Shown: positions 20,340 through 29,765, numbered from the stretch's first letter. The stretch is 64,000 nucleotides of DNA from Caldicellulosiruptor obsidiansis OB47 (GCF_000145215.1 NC_014392.1:489501-553500); one strand, 5' to 3'. Translations and numbers: made by a program. Notes: generated from the letters alone by a model not told the origin.

Positions 20340-20375
20340 AAGCCTCATCCCTTAAATTTTCAAGAGAAGAGGCTT
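20340..20375 (-). terminator. intrinsic terminator after the aldo/keto reductase gene
   Basis: AAGCCTC (20340-20346) pairs with GAGGCTT (20369-20375), with extra pairing inside. In the minus direction the stem is followed by TTTTTGTTTTGG. It lies 10 bases after the stop at 20386 and separates this gene from the SNF2 gene. Confidence 0.75.
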
Positions 20376-20385
20376 GAAGATTAGA

Positions 20386-21408
20386 TTAATCGCCAATTGT
20401 TACTCGAATAATCTCAAGCTTTTTCTCAATCATATCAGGTATTGGTAAGTTGTATGGACACCTTGTAATACATACTCCACATTTTATACAATTTTTGGCT
20501 TTTCGGTATGCATCATAAAACCAACCAGACTTCAGAGTTTGATAAGGCAGTCTTTTCATTGCAGAATCAGCATGGAGTATAACCCAAATTGGAATTTCTT
20601 GTGGGCATGGTTGACAATAATTACATCTTCTACAAAATTCTTTTCCCATTTCTTTTCTAATTCTTTCTATTTCTCTTTTCTCTTCTTCGGTTAAAGGTTC
20701 TATATGCATAGCGACTTTTACATTTTCCTCTAATTCTTCAATGGTTTCTATTCCGGGGTCAGGTACAACAAATTCTTTTTGTAAAACATATTTTAAAGAT
20801 AAAGCTGGATTTGGAATAACACCACCACCCATTGGTTTCATAGCGATAATACCAATGTCTTTTTCTAATGCTAATGGGAAAATTTTGTCTTCAACATCTG
20901 TTTCAATGATATTATAGCAAAGTTGAATAACATCAAATTTATCGGTATTAATTAGTTTTTCAAGAACATCTACACTATGACTTGAAGCAGCTATGAATCT
21001 TATTAACCCCTTTTCTTTAGCTTCAACAAGTCCCCAAAAAGCCCCATCTTCAGCAAATACTTTATTAAATGTATCTAAATCATTTATGCCATGAAGCTGG
21101 TAAATATCAATCTGTTCTACACCGAGATTTTTCAAACTTATTTCGATATCCCTTAAGATTCCCTCTTTTGTTCTATTTGCCGATTTAGATGCTAAATAGA
21201 CTGTTTTATTAATGCCTCTCAAAGCCTTACCAATTTTAATTTCACTATCAGTATAACCTCTTGCAGTATCAATTAAATTAATTCCAAGCTCAATTGCTCT
21301 TCGAATTACTTTTATTGCAGACTCCTCATCAATTCTTTGAATAGGAATTCCACCAAATGCTATTGGGAAAACTTCTATATTTGTCCTTCCAAGTCTTCTA
21401 TACTTCAT
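20386..21408 (-). CDS. aldo/keto reductase with C-terminal 4Fe-4S ferredoxin-like domain
   Basis: 340 residues. Residues 1-~260 form the aldo/keto reductase barrel: YRRLGRTNIEVFPIAFGG, then NLIDTARGYTDSE with the Asp and Tyr of the active site, the catalytic Lys in LASKSA, and DIYQLHG with the His. The last 80 residues carry iron-sulfur cysteines: CRRCNYCQPCP and CIKCGVCITRCPYNLPIP. Such fusions probably couple NAD(P)H or ferredoxin electrons to carbonyl reduction in anaerobes; the substrate is not known. Its ATG overlaps the stop of the ABC transporter upstream by four bases (ATGA), so the two are translationally coupled. Confidence 0.9.
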   Translation of the reverse strand: MKYRRLGRTNIEVFPIAFGGIPIQRIDEESAIKVIRRAIELGINLIDTARGYTDSEIKIGKALRGINKTVYLASKSANRTKEGILRDIEISLKNLGVEQIDIYQLHGINDLDTFNKVFAEDGAFWGLVEAKEKGLIRFIAASSHSVDVLEKLINTDKFDVIQLCYNIIETDVEDKIFPLALEKDIGIIAMKPMGGGVIPNPALSLKYVLQKEFVVPDPGIETIEELEENVKVAMHIEPLTEEEKREIERIRKEMGKEFCRRCNYCQPCPQEIPIWVILHADSAMKRLPYQTLKSGWFYDAYRKAKNCIKCGVCITRCPYNLPIPDMIEKKLEIIRVTIGD

Positions 21409-23171
21409 AATGTATTCCCCCTTATCAAATTATTGCTTTCATCAAACAACTGCACAGAGCATAGATGATAATAAAATCCCTTTTTAGCAAACAGTTCATC
21501 ATGTGTTCCTGTTTCGACAATCTCACCGTCCTTCAAAACTATAATTTTATCTGCCTTCTTCACGGTAGATAGCCTGTGAGCAATGATTAAAATTGTTCTT
21601 GTGCCAGCAAGGTTATTTATAGCTTTTTGAATTTCATTTTCAGTTTCTGTGTCAACAGAAGATGTTGCTTCATCTAAAATTAAGATTGGTGCATTTTTCA
21701 AAACAGCTCTTGCAATTGCCAAGCGCTGCTTCTGGCCCCCAGAGAGTTTTACACCTCTTTCGCCAATTACTGTGTTATAGCCCTGTGGCAAATTTTGAAT
21801 AAACTCATGTGCACAGGCAATTTTTGCTGCTTGAATTATCTCGTCCATGGTGGCATTTTCTTTTCCATATGCGATGTTTTGTGCCACTGTTCCGTTGAAC
21901 AAAAACACATCCTGCATTACCATACTGATATTATCATGTAATGATTTTAAAGTGACATCCTTTATATCTATATCGTCAATTTTAATTACACCTGAGTCTG
22001 GGTCATAAAAGCGATTTAAAAGGTACATAATTGTTGTCTTTCCAACTCCAGTTGGACCAACAAACGCAACCATTTCTCCTGGCTGAATTTCAAACGAAAT
22101 ATTTTTCAAAACCTGAATTTCAGGATTATATGAAAAAGAGACATTTTCAAAAGTGATTTTTCCTTTAACATTTTTAAGTTTCTGCGCATTTTCTTTTTCT
22201 TTTATCTCAGACTCTGTTTGAAGAATTTCAAAAACTCTTTCAGCACCTGCTAATGCCTGCTGAACGTTTTCAATAACCTGTGATAATGCAGTCACTGGTT
22301 GATAGAACATGCTAAGATATAAAATAAACCCTACAATATCCTTGACAGGCACTTTTCCTCTCAAGGCCATAAGTCCGCCAACAGAAACTACTATCACCGT
22401 TCCGACAGAGCTTAAAAAACTTACAGTTGGATGAAACACTGCTGAAAGCTTAAGTGCACTCAAAAGTGCGTGAATGTGCCTGTAGATTTTTTCTTTTATT
22501 TTTAAAAGCTCTTTTTCCTGCTTGTTAAAAATCTGTATTTCACGGATACCTGAGAGATTATCTTGCAGGTCAGCGTTCAAATCTGCTAATGCTTTTTGAG
22601 CCTCTCTAAAATTTGGCAAAATCTTTTTGGCAAAGACCGTGCCGCTTAAAACCAGAAATGGTATTGGAATTAAAGAAATAGCCGCAAGAACAGGGTTTAT
22701 AATAAAAAGGATAACAGCAACGCCAAAGATAATGAGAGCATTTGTAAATAGGTCTGGCACAGCATGTGCAATCAAAACTTCAAAGTTTGCAGTATCGTTT
22801 ACAACTCTTGACATAAGCTGACCTGTTTGTTTGTCGACAAAATATCCAAAAGATAAGCTCTGAAGTTTTTCATATACCTTTGTTCTGACGTCAGCAACTA
22901 AATGCCAAGCTGCATAGTGCGAAAAATAGCTGTTTAAAAATTGAAATACAATTCTTAAAATGTAAGATAAAACCAATATTAAAGAAATATTAATTATTGT
23001 TTTTCTTGCGTTTGGATATTTACCGGCAGCTGTAATTATTCCTGTCAAATTTCTCACAAGCCACGGACCAAGAAGGTTTAGCGCTGTGATTGCGAGCATG
23101 GAAAAAGCAGCAATAATAAGATATTTCCAGTATGGTCTTGCCATTTTGACAAGTTTAATCAAATACCCCAT
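21405..23171 (-). CDS. ABC exporter, fused membrane and ATPase domains
   Basis: 588 residues. The first ~320 residues contain six membrane helices of a type I ABC exporter. The nucleotide-binding domain follows, with Walker A GPTGVGKTT, Q-loop region MVMQDVFLFNGTV, signature LSGGQKQR, Walker B ILILDEATSS and the switch His in IIAHRLST. It should act as a dimer exporting lipids, drugs or peptides. The start ATG 23171 has TAGGAGATG upstream. Coupled translation with the aldo/keto reductase suggests a shared purpose, but no substrate can be named. Confidence 0.93.
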   Translation of the reverse strand: MGYLIKLVKMARPYWKYLIIAAFSMLAITALNLLGPWLVRNLTGIITAAGKYPNARKTIINISLILVLSYILRIVFQFLNSYFSHYAAWHLVADVRTKVYEKLQSLSFGYFVDKQTGQLMSRVVNDTANFEVLIAHAVPDLFTNALIIFGVAVILFIINPVLAAISLIPIPFLVLSGTVFAKKILPNFREAQKALADLNADLQDNLSGIREIQIFNKQEKELLKIKEKIYRHIHALLSALKLSAVFHPTVSFLSSVGTVIVVSVGGLMALRGKVPVKDIVGFILYLSMFYQPVTALSQVIENVQQALAGAERVFEILQTESEIKEKENAQKLKNVKGKITFENVSFSYNPEIQVLKNISFEIQPGEMVAFVGPTGVGKTTIMYLLNRFYDPDSGVIKIDDIDIKDVTLKSLHDNISMVMQDVFLFNGTVAQNIAYGKENATMDEIIQAAKIACAHEFIQNLPQGYNTVIGERGVKLSGGQKQRLAIARAVLKNAPILILDEATSSVDTETENEIQKAINNLAGTRTILIIAHRLSTVKKADKIIVLKDGEIVETGTHDELFAKKGFYYHLCSVQLFDESNNLIRGNTL

Positions 23172-23191
23172 TCAACCATCTCCTATAGATT

Positions 23192-23944
23192 TTACTCAAT
23201 AATTTCAAAAAGTCCAAACCCCTGAGAGTTTTTTGAGCCAAGACCACAATAATATGCAACTTCCATTATTCTTGGGTCAGTTTCAATTGTATAAAAACCA
23301 AGCCAGCCTTTTATGGGCGTTTTTTTAAAAAACATGGGTTTAAAATGTGCTTTTTCTTCCACCTTTAATGGTTTCAAATTAAATCTGAAGTTTTTTTCCT
23401 CAAAGTCTTTTATTAACAGCTTGCATTTTTTCATCAGGTTCTGAGAAATGAGGTTATAAAACTCATCCTCGAATGGTGTAAAAAATTGCTTGTACTCTGA
23501 ACTTTCGTTTCTGATTGTTTTATATGCACACATAGGAGATAACATTTTTATTTTATGGAAACTTAAAAATTTTGGTCTTTTGAGTATGCTTGCAGATGTT
23601 ACATATAATATATTGTCTTTTAGAAAAATCTGGTCTTTTTTGAAAAGTCCAGTTGAAAACTTTGTAATAAAATCCTCAACAGGTGATGAGATTGTAAGTG
23701 AAACCTTTTTGTCAAAAACTATTTTTTTGTTTGAATCATTTCCTACAATTTCAAATGGTCCTTCTAAGCGAGAAAATGAAAAGAGTTTAAAGTTTTTCAA
23801 ATCAACCTCATATCCTTTATCATGTAAAAATGTAGCATATATTTTATCATCAATGGTGTTGTATATCATTGACTGGACAAAGTAGTTGTAATGAATAGGG
23901 AGTTCTATTGGCTTTTGTGATTCAAAGTCTACTTTTATTCGCAT
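23192..23944 (-). CDS. cas6: CRISPR-associated endoribonuclease Cas6
   Basis: 250 residues from ATG 23944 (AAAGGAAG upstream). It has two ferredoxin-like halves and the C-terminal glycine-rich loop GLGSKNSQGFGLFEI, the standard Cas6 mark, following KGWLGFYTIETDPRIMEVAYYC. The protein cuts precursor CRISPR RNA within the repeat. The conserved N-terminal His used by many Cas6 proteins may be one of those in PIHYNYFVQ. No other cas gene and no repeat array is present within 23 kb on the left or 40 kb on the right, so this is an orphan that would have to act on arrays elsewhere. Its end lies 20 bases before the ABC transporter gene. Confidence 0.9.
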   Translation of the reverse strand: MRIKVDFESQKPIELPIHYNYFVQSMIYNTIDDKIYATFLHDKGYEVDLKNFKLFSFSRLEGPFEIVGNDSNKKIVFDKKVSLTISSPVEDFITKFSTGLFKKDQIFLKDNILYVTSASILKRPKFLSFHKIKMLSPMCAYKTIRNESSEYKQFFTPFEDEFYNLISQNLMKKCKLLIKDFEEKNFRFNLKPLKVEEKAHFKPMFFKKTPIKGWLGFYTIETDPRIMEVAYYCGLGSKNSQGFGLFEIIE

Positions 23945-24155
23945 ATTTTTTCTTCCTTTCATAAGAAAATTTCCTACTTTTCATAATGATATTTTATCAG
24001 AAAAGTCAAGGGTTTGCACGGCAGTTTTCGAAAGAACATATCAAAATTTTAAAGTTTATTTAAATTTTTTAAATGAATGTAGATAAAAATCTTTGAAAAT
24101 GATATGATAAAATTCGGAAATTCATAGGTTGAAAAGGCAAGAGGAGGTTTTGAAA

Positions 24156-26345
24156 ATGCCAATAACCTTTAACCCACAAACAAATATGTTTTTCATAGAA
24201 GCAAAGAACACAAGCTATGTTATAAAGCTTTTCAAAGGTAAGTTTTTGTGTCATGTTTACTGGGGCAAAAAGACTAGGGAGTTTGAGTGGACAGATTTTG
24301 ATGTGACAGGCGGCAGAGCGTTTGGTCCAACTCCCGACCCAAACGACAAATCTTATACATTTGATACAATGCTTTTAGAATACCCTGCGTATGGCAACTC
24401 AGATTTCAGACACCCTGCATATCAAGTTCAGCAAGAAGATGGTTCTCGTATAACAAACCTTGTTTATAAAGCTCACAGAATCTATGATGGGAAACCAAAA
24501 CTTGAAGGTCTTCCTGCAACATATGTAGAGTCATCTGATGAGGCTCAAACACTGGAAATAGACCTTTATGATGATTTGATTGACTTAAAAGTCACATTGA
24601 TATATACAGCTTTCAGAGATTATGATGCGATAACGAGAAGCGTAAGATTTGAGAACTTAGGAAAACAAAAACTCAAAATCCTTCGTGCGATGAGTACATG
24701 TGTTGACTTTCAAGAAGGAGATTTTGAACTTTTGCACCTGTGGGGGGCTTGGGCAAGAGAAAGGTATATTGAAAGAAAAGAGATTATTCATGGTCAGCAG
24801 ATTATAGAAAGTTCAAGAGGTGAAAGTTCTCATCAGCACAATCCATTTATAGCTCTTGTTAGAAAAGATGCAAACGAAGATTACGGAGATGTGTATGGTT
24901 TTTCTCTTGTCTACAGTGGAAATTTTTCTGCAATTGTCGAAAAAGACCAGTACAATTTTGTAAGAGTTACTATGGGAATAAATCCATTTGAATTTACATG
25001 GATTTTAGAGCCGCATAGCAGTTTTCAGACACCTGAGGTTGTAATGGTGTATTCAGACCAAGGTTTGGGTAAGATGTCTCGCACGTACCATAAGCTTTAC
25101 AGAAAAAGGCTTTGCAGAGGTGTTTGGAGAGATAGACGAAGACTTGTGCTTATCAATAACTGGGAAGCCACATATTTTAATTTCAATGAGGAAAAGCTTT
25201 TGGCTTTGGCAAAGGAAGCAAAAGAACTTGGCATTGAACTTTTTGTTCTTGACGATGGATGGTTTGGTAAAAGAGATGATGATACAAGCTCGCTTGGCGA
25301 CTGGTTTGTTGATAAAAGAAAATTGCCCAATGGTTTAGATGGTTTTGGGAAAAAATTAAATGAGATGGGGCTCAAGTTTGGACTTTGGTTTGAGCCTGAG
25401 ATGATCTCACCAAACAGTGAGCTTTACAGAAAGCATCCTGACTGGTGTTTGCAGGTTAAAGGTAGAACCCTTACCCAGTGCAGAAATCAATATGTGTTAG
25501 ACATAACAAGAGAAGATGTAAGAAAAGAAATTCTAAGGATGATGAAAGAGATTTTGAAAACAGCTCCAATTGAATACATCAAGTGGGACATGAACAGACC
25601 TTTGACAGAGGCTTATTCTCTTGCTCTTCCACCAGAGAGGCAAAAAGAAGTCTTTCATAGATATGTCTTGGGGCTGTATCAAATGATGGAAGAACTTGTG
25701 ACAGAATTTCCATATATTTTATTTGAAGGATGTTCTGGCGGTGGTGGAAGGTTTGATCCCGGAATTTTATATTACATGCCACAGATTTGGACAAGTGACG
25801 ACACAGATGCGATAGAAAGGTTAAAGATTCAGTTTGGAACAAGCATAGTGTATCCTGCATCAACAATGGGTGCGCATGTGTCAATTGTGCCAAACCATCA
25901 GGTTGGAAGAATAACACCAATGAAAACAAGAGGAGTGGTTGCATTATCTGGTGCTTTTGGGTATGAGCTTGACCTGACCAAGCTTTCTCCAGAAGATAAG
26001 GAAGAGATTAAAAGGCAGATAGAAACTTACAAAGAGATTTGGCATATAGTATTTGAAGGAGAACTTTTCAGATTAATTTCTCCTTTTGAAGAAGATGCGG
26101 CTGCTTGGATGTTTGTAACTGAAGACAAAAGAGAAGCTGTTGTATTTTATGTTGAAGTTTTGAAATCTCCTAATAAACATCCAAGAAGGTTAAAATTGAA
26201 AGGTCTTTTGCCTGAGAAAAAGTATTTTATTAAAGAACTTAATACATCAAAATTTGGCGATGAACTTATGAATCTTGGAATTTTTATTCCTGAGATGTGG
26301 GGAGATTTTAATTCGAAGATGTGGACATTAAAAGCACTTGATTAG
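24156..26345 (+). CDS. alpha-galactosidase, glycoside hydrolase family 36
   Basis: 729 residues from ATG 24156 (GAGGAGG upstream); the in-frame ATG at 24129 would overlap that site. No signal peptide, so cytoplasmic. It removes alpha-1,6-galactose from raffinose-type sugars and galactomannan fragments. Layout is an N-terminal beta-sandwich, then the barrel with VLDDGWFGKRDDD, GLWFEPEMISP, the nucleophile Asp in YIKWDMNR, EGCSGGGGRFD, and the acid/base Asp in WTSDDTDAIERL. A C-terminal beta domain ends it. It stands alone with a GNAT gene following after 51 bases, and no sugar transporter is nearby. Confidence 0.95.
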   Translation: MPITFNPQTNMFFIEAKNTSYVIKLFKGKFLCHVYWGKKTREFEWTDFDVTGGRAFGPTPDPNDKSYTFDTMLLEYPAYGNSDFRHPAYQVQQEDGSRITNLVYKAHRIYDGKPKLEGLPATYVESSDEAQTLEIDLYDDLIDLKVTLIYTAFRDYDAITRSVRFENLGKQKLKILRAMSTCVDFQEGDFELLHLWGAWARERYIERKEIIHGQQIIESSRGESSHQHNPFIALVRKDANEDYGDVYGFSLVYSGNFSAIVEKDQYNFVRVTMGINPFEFTWILEPHSSFQTPEVVMVYSDQGLGKMSRTYHKLYRKRLCRGVWRDRRRLVLINNWEATYFNFNEEKLLALAKEAKELGIELFVLDDGWFGKRDDDTSSLGDWFVDKRKLPNGLDGFGKKLNEMGLKFGLWFEPEMISPNSELYRKHPDWCLQVKGRTLTQCRNQYVLDITREDVRKEILRMMKEILKTAPIEYIKWDMNRPLTEAYSLALPPERQKEVFHRYVLGLYQMMEELVTEFPYILFEGCSGGGGRFDPGILYYMPQIWTSDDTDAIERLKIQFGTSIVYPASTMGAHVSIVPNHQVGRITPMKTRGVVALSGAFGYELDLTKLSPEDKEEIKRQIETYKEIWHIVFEGELFRLISPFEEDAAAWMFVTEDKREAVVFYVEVLKSPNKHPRRLKLKGLLPEKKYFIKELNTSKFGDELMNLGIFIPEMWGDFNSKMWTLKALD

Positions 26346-26396
26346 CAAGATTTTGGTGTTGTATAATGTTGAAAAAGCAAGAAATGAGTGATTTGG

Positions 26397-27215
26397 ATGA
26401 TAAGAAAACTTAGCAGTTCTGATTATGATGTTTTAATGGACTTTGTCAGGAAGGAAAAAGAGTGGAACATTTTTATTATTGGTGATATAGTGAGCTATGG
26501 ATTTGATTCGCCAGTGGTTGAGGTGTGGGGTGAGTTTGATATAGTATTTGGCAGTTTAAAAGCAGTTCTTCTTCGGTATCGACGAGATTTAATTTTTTAC
26601 TCTGATTCTGAAGACTATGATATTGATTCATTTTGCAATATAATACTTACGACAAAGTGCAAGGTGCTTTCTGGTAAAAAAACTGTCATTCTTCCGTTTT
26701 TAAAAGCTTTAAATGTCCTGCAAAAAAGAGAACAGTTTTTTATGCGACTTGATACAAATATTCCAAAGGAAAAGATAGAAACGTCTTTAGAGGAATATGA
26801 AAGAGTAAAGGTTATATCAAAGGATAATTTGGAAGAAAATCTTGATAAAATCGAAATGATAGTGTATTTATATCAGTCAATAGAAGAATTTTTGAACCCT
26901 GCAACCTTTGAACAGATAAAACAGGATGTTTCGCTTGGGCGAAGTAGAATATATTATATAGAAGAAGATGGAATAATAGTATCTTCTGCTCGAACAGGTG
27001 CAGAGCTTCCTGATATGGCAATGGTTTTGAGTGTATGTACAATGCATGAATATCGCTCAAGAGGGTATGCAACTATGTGCATGAAAAGACTTTGCACTGA
27101 TTTGATAAAAGAGGGTAAGTCACTTTGTTTATTCTGCGACAATCCAAAAGCTGCCAGTATATATAGAAAAATTGGTTTTCAGCAGATTGGAACATGGATG
27201 ACTTTAGGATTGTAA
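26397..27215 (+). CDS. GNAT-family acetyltransferase
   Basis: 272 residues from ATG 26397; an in-frame GTG at 26388 is also possible. The N-terminal ~150 residues are a less conserved domain. The C-terminal ~120 residues show the acetyl-CoA fold: MVLSVCTMHEYRSRGYATMCMKRL, where R-S-R-G-Y-A is the pyrophosphate-binding loop. LCLFCDNPKAASIYRKIGFQQIGTW follows, with the usual N-x-x-A-x-x-x-Y-x-x-x-G-F end. It moves an acetyl group to an unknown amine. It is followed by a strong terminator. Confidence 0.85.
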   Translation: MIRKLSSSDYDVLMDFVRKEKEWNIFIIGDIVSYGFDSPVVEVWGEFDIVFGSLKAVLLRYRRDLIFYSDSEDYDIDSFCNIILTTKCKVLSGKKTVILPFLKALNVLQKREQFFMRLDTNIPKEKIETSLEEYERVKVISKDNLEENLDKIEMIVYLYQSIEEFLNPATFEQIKQDVSLGRSRIYYIEEDGIIVSSARTGAELPDMAMVLSVCTMHEYRSRGYATMCMKRLCTDLIKEGKSLCLFCDNPKAASIYRKIGFQQIGTWMTLGL

Positions 27216-27239
27216 AATACCTTTTCAAAACGAAATTGG

Positions 27240-27275
27240 ACCACCTGTGGATTTACAGGTGGTTTTTATTTTTTT
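27240..27275 (+). terminator. intrinsic terminator after the GNAT gene
   Basis: ACCACCTGT / ACAGGTGGT stem with a 6-base loop (GGATTT) followed by TTTTTATTTTTTTT. It is a textbook rho-independent terminator and closes the alpha-galactosidase-GNAT unit. Confidence 0.92.
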
Positions 27276-27286
27276 TGAATTTTTGG

Positions 27287-27315
27287 TTGTAATTATATAG
27301 ATTTAGTGATACAAT
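27287..27315 (+). promoter_or_regulatory. probable sigma-A promoter
   Basis: TTGTAA at 27287-27292, a 17-base spacer, and TACAAT at 27310-27315. It lies right after the terminator and ~35 bases before a short abandoned start (27349), and could also drive the secreted-protein gene starting at 27536. Confidence 0.6.
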
Positions 27316-27348
27316 ATAGTAAAGTAAAAAAAGAGGGGTGATGTTTAA

Positions 27349-27384
27349 ATGCCAAAAATATTCCGCGCGTTCTTGCAGTTTTAG
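27349..27384 (+). pseudogene. remnant of a gene 5' end (11 codons)
   Basis: GAGGGGTGATG lies upstream of an ATG at 27349 that reads MPKIFRAFLQF and stops. A shift of frame would allow LAVLVIRFCFTISYF, a hydrophobic signal-like stretch, to follow. It looks like a good promoter and ribosome-binding site left behind after the gene body was lost. It is too short to be certain. Confidence 0.3.
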
Positions 27385-27535
27385 TTATAAGGTTCTGCTT
27401 TACAATTTCTTAATATTTTGGCACAGATGAGAAATAAATTTATTTTTTTAATCTTTTTTAAAATTAAGGGTTAAATCTTTGATTATTTACTTTGAAAGTT
27501 CAAAATTAAGAAAGAAAAAAGGGAGTGAAATTCGT

Positions 27536-28318
27536 ATGAAAAAATTATTATTTATATCAAAATCAATTAGATTATTTTTATGTTTTTGTTTATCTATATT
27601 GTTACTTATAAATGTTATATACGTAAGAGCTCAGGAACAGGACAAATTTTTAGAGGATGAAATTTTACGAGCTTCAGGAATGCCACAAGACGAAATCGAT
27701 ACATTAGATAATGATATAAAGAAATTTGTAGTTGATGTTCAAATGTTCAAAAAAATGTCAAACGAAGAACTGAATAATTTTATAAGTAATATTGCTAAAC
27801 TTTATTTCAAATCAAAAACGAGTAAAACTTCAAACATTCAAACTGCGTCTGTAGAACAATTTAATTCCATTCAATTAGCATGGCTTGCTGCAGCCCAAAT
27901 TGCTAGAAATTACGGCTATTCATGTGCAGCTACTCTGGTTGAACATTCTGTAAAAAATATTCCATACTATGAATATGGTGAGGGTTTATTTATTAATAAA
28001 ATTAGATTGACATCAGTATATAAAGATTATATTTCTAAATTAAAGTCTGGTAAAATAAAATTAAATGAAAAAAATTCAATAGTATTTGAAAAGGAAGATA
28101 ACGCCGATTTATTTTATGCATTACACAAAGTATATATTAAATCAGAGAAGGGATTGCTGTCTATTTATACTATAACAATTTCAGATATATTTGACTTTGG
28201 ATACGATAACTACTATGACGATCTTTTTACTAATATAGTTAATAATTGGGCATGGTTATGTCAGCAAAAACAAGTTTTGCATCCTATTGATGTAACAATT
28301 ACTTTATCAGAACAGTAG
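27536..28318 (+). CDS. secreted protein of unknown family
   Basis: 260 residues from ATG 27536 (GGGAGTG upstream). The N-terminus is a clear signal peptide: KK-LLFISKSIRLFLCFCLSILLLI, then YVRAQEQD with a possible cleavage after A. A helical acidic part (LRASGMPQDEIDTLDNDIKKF) follows. After this comes a C-terminal domain beginning IQLAWLAAAQIARNYGYSC that ends with WAWLCQQKQVLHPIDVTITL. Two Cys are present in the mature part. I do not recognise a family. It is followed after 11 bases by a small membrane-anchored protein, so the pair may act together at the cell surface. Confidence 0.6.
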   Translation: MKKLLFISKSIRLFLCFCLSILLLINVIYVRAQEQDKFLEDEILRASGMPQDEIDTLDNDIKKFVVDVQMFKKMSNEELNNFISNIAKLYFKSKTSKTSNIQTASVEQFNSIQLAWLAAAQIARNYGYSCAATLVEHSVKNIPYYEYGEGLFINKIRLTSVYKDYISKLKSGKIKLNEKNSIVFEKEDNADLFYALHKVYIKSEKGLLSIYTITISDIFDFGYDNYYDDLFTNIVNNWAWLCQQKQVLHPIDVTITLSEQ

Positions 28319-28329
28319 GTGAGCAAACC

Positions 28330-28899
28330 ATGAAAAAATTTGTTATCTTTTCAGTAGTTTTTTTAAGCTTAATCTTAGCTCCCATATTATTTACAATTTT
28401 GTCACCTGTGATTTTGTTTTCAAAAGACAATGTAATCAGAGAATTTGAAAAAAATTTTAATACAAGACTTCCAAAGAGCACAGTTTCAGAAAAAATATAT
28501 GACGATTATGGTGGTTTTCACAATGATGGTATGAAACTTTACAAATTTGTTTTTACTGCTGAAGGTAAGAAAAGTTTTGTTTCATACATCCAAAAACAAA
28601 AAAGCTGGAAAAACCTCCCTTTAAGTCAAGCTTATCAAGCACTAATATATGGCGGAGAAGTTAAAGATTTTTCTGGTAATATTACAGGATTTGGAGGCTT
28701 TGCAAAAGAAGTTGGTCTTCCTAAAATTTCTAAGGGATTTTGGAAAGCAATTGGTGACAGATCTGTTGTCACAGCAAGGTTTATAGATTATGAAAACCTT
28801 GATACTAAAACGCTTATTAACCTTAAATCATTTGATTTTTATTTGGCAATTTACGATACAGAAAAAGGAGTGCTTTATATGTTAAAAGTGAATACTTGA
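28330..28899 (+). CDS. membrane-anchored protein of unknown function
   Basis: 189 residues. An N-terminal hydrophobic segment (KKFVIFSVVFLSLILAPILFTIL) acts as signal or anchor, and a soluble extracellular domain of ~160 residues follows. Noticeable parts are DDYGGFHNDGMKLYKF (a short segment often seen in small Firmicute lipoprotein-like domains of unknown role) and VVTARFIDYENLD. The ribosome-binding site is GTGAGC, weak. It is probably in one operon with the secreted protein before it. Confidence 0.6.
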   Translation: MKKFVIFSVVFLSLILAPILFTILSPVILFSKDNVIREFEKNFNTRLPKSTVSEKIYDDYGGFHNDGMKLYKFVFTAEGKKSFVSYIQKQKSWKNLPLSQAYQALIYGGEVKDFSGNITGFGGFAKEVGLPKISKGFWKAIGDRSVVTARFIDYENLDTKTLINLKSFDFYLAIYDTEKGVLYMLKVNT

Positions 28900-28953
28900 A
28901 AAAGGAACTTATTTCTGTATTTGAATATATTATTATTAAGTTTTACAAAGTGG

Positions 28954-28982
28954 TTGTAGATTTGAGGTTTTAATGATATAAT
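28954..28982 (+). promoter_or_regulatory. sigma-A promoter of the SIMPL-domain gene
   Basis: TTGTAG (28954-28959), 17-base spacer, TATAAT (28977-28982), ~33 bases before the start at 29015 with its AGGAGG site. Confidence 0.8.
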
Positions 28983-29014
28983 GTTACTGAAGTAAAAAAT
29001 AGGAGGTTAAAATT

Positions 29015-29749
29015 TTGAATAATAAAAATATTGCCTATGTTTTTATTGCCTTAATTTTGGGAATTTCTTTTACAATTTCTTCTTACTTTTTAGCAAATGG
29101 ACTTATAAATTTCAGGGCAGAAAGAAAGACTATTTCGGTGACAGGTTCTGCAAAAAAACAGCTTCGATCTGACCTTGTCAAGTGGACAGGGATGTACACT
29201 GCTGTGGCAAAAGATTTAAAAGAAGCTTACAGACTTCTTGAAGAAAGTCAAAAGAAAGTGAAAACCTATTTCCTTTCAAAAGGTTTATCAGAAAAGGATT
29301 TAATATTTTCTTCGATTTCAACTCAAACAATATACGAGATGCTTCCTAATGGAATATATTCAACAAAGGTAGATAGTTACAAACTTTCGCAAAGTATTCA
29401 GATTACATCAAAGGATGTAGACAAGATTACAGAGCTTTCTCGAAAGTCAACAGAGCTTATAAACTCTGGTGTTCAGTTTGAATCTATGCCACCTCAGTAT
29501 TATTATACAAAGCTTGCAGATTTAAAAATAGAAATGCTTTCCTTAGCTACAGAAGATGCTGTAAGAAGAGCAAAACAGATCGCAAAGAGCACAGGGAGCC
29601 AAGTCGAAAGGCTAAAATCTGCGTCAATGGGTGTTTTTCAGATAACTCCGCTTTATTCAACAGAAGTTAGTGACTATGGAATAAATGACACCACATCAAT
29701 AGATAAAGAGATAACTGCTGTTGTAAACTGCGAATTTATAATAAAATAA
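29015..29749 (+). CDS. SIMPL-domain (DUF541) protein
   Basis: 244 residues starting TTG 29015 with AGGAGG upstream. An N-terminal membrane segment (YVFIALILGISFTISSYFLANG) anchors it. The rest is a SIMPL domain: KTISVTGSAKKQLRSDLVKWTG, KKVKTYFLSKGLSEKDLIFSSI, YKLSQSIQITSKDVDKI, and AVRRAKQIAKSTGSQVERLKSASMGVFQITP near the end. The molecular role of this family is not settled; proteins of this type sit on the outer face of the membrane. It is monocistronic, with its own promoter and terminator. Confidence 0.88.
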   Translation: MNNKNIAYVFIALILGISFTISSYFLANGLINFRAERKTISVTGSAKKQLRSDLVKWTGMYTAVAKDLKEAYRLLEESQKKVKTYFLSKGLSEKDLIFSSISTQTIYEMLPNGIYSTKVDSYKLSQSIQITSKDVDKITELSRKSTELINSGVQFESMPPQYYYTKLADLKIEMLSLATEDAVRRAKQIAKSTGSQVERLKSASMGVFQITPLYSTEVSDYGINDTTSIDKEITAVVNCEFIIK

Positions 29750-29765
29750 AATGCATAAAAAAGTC

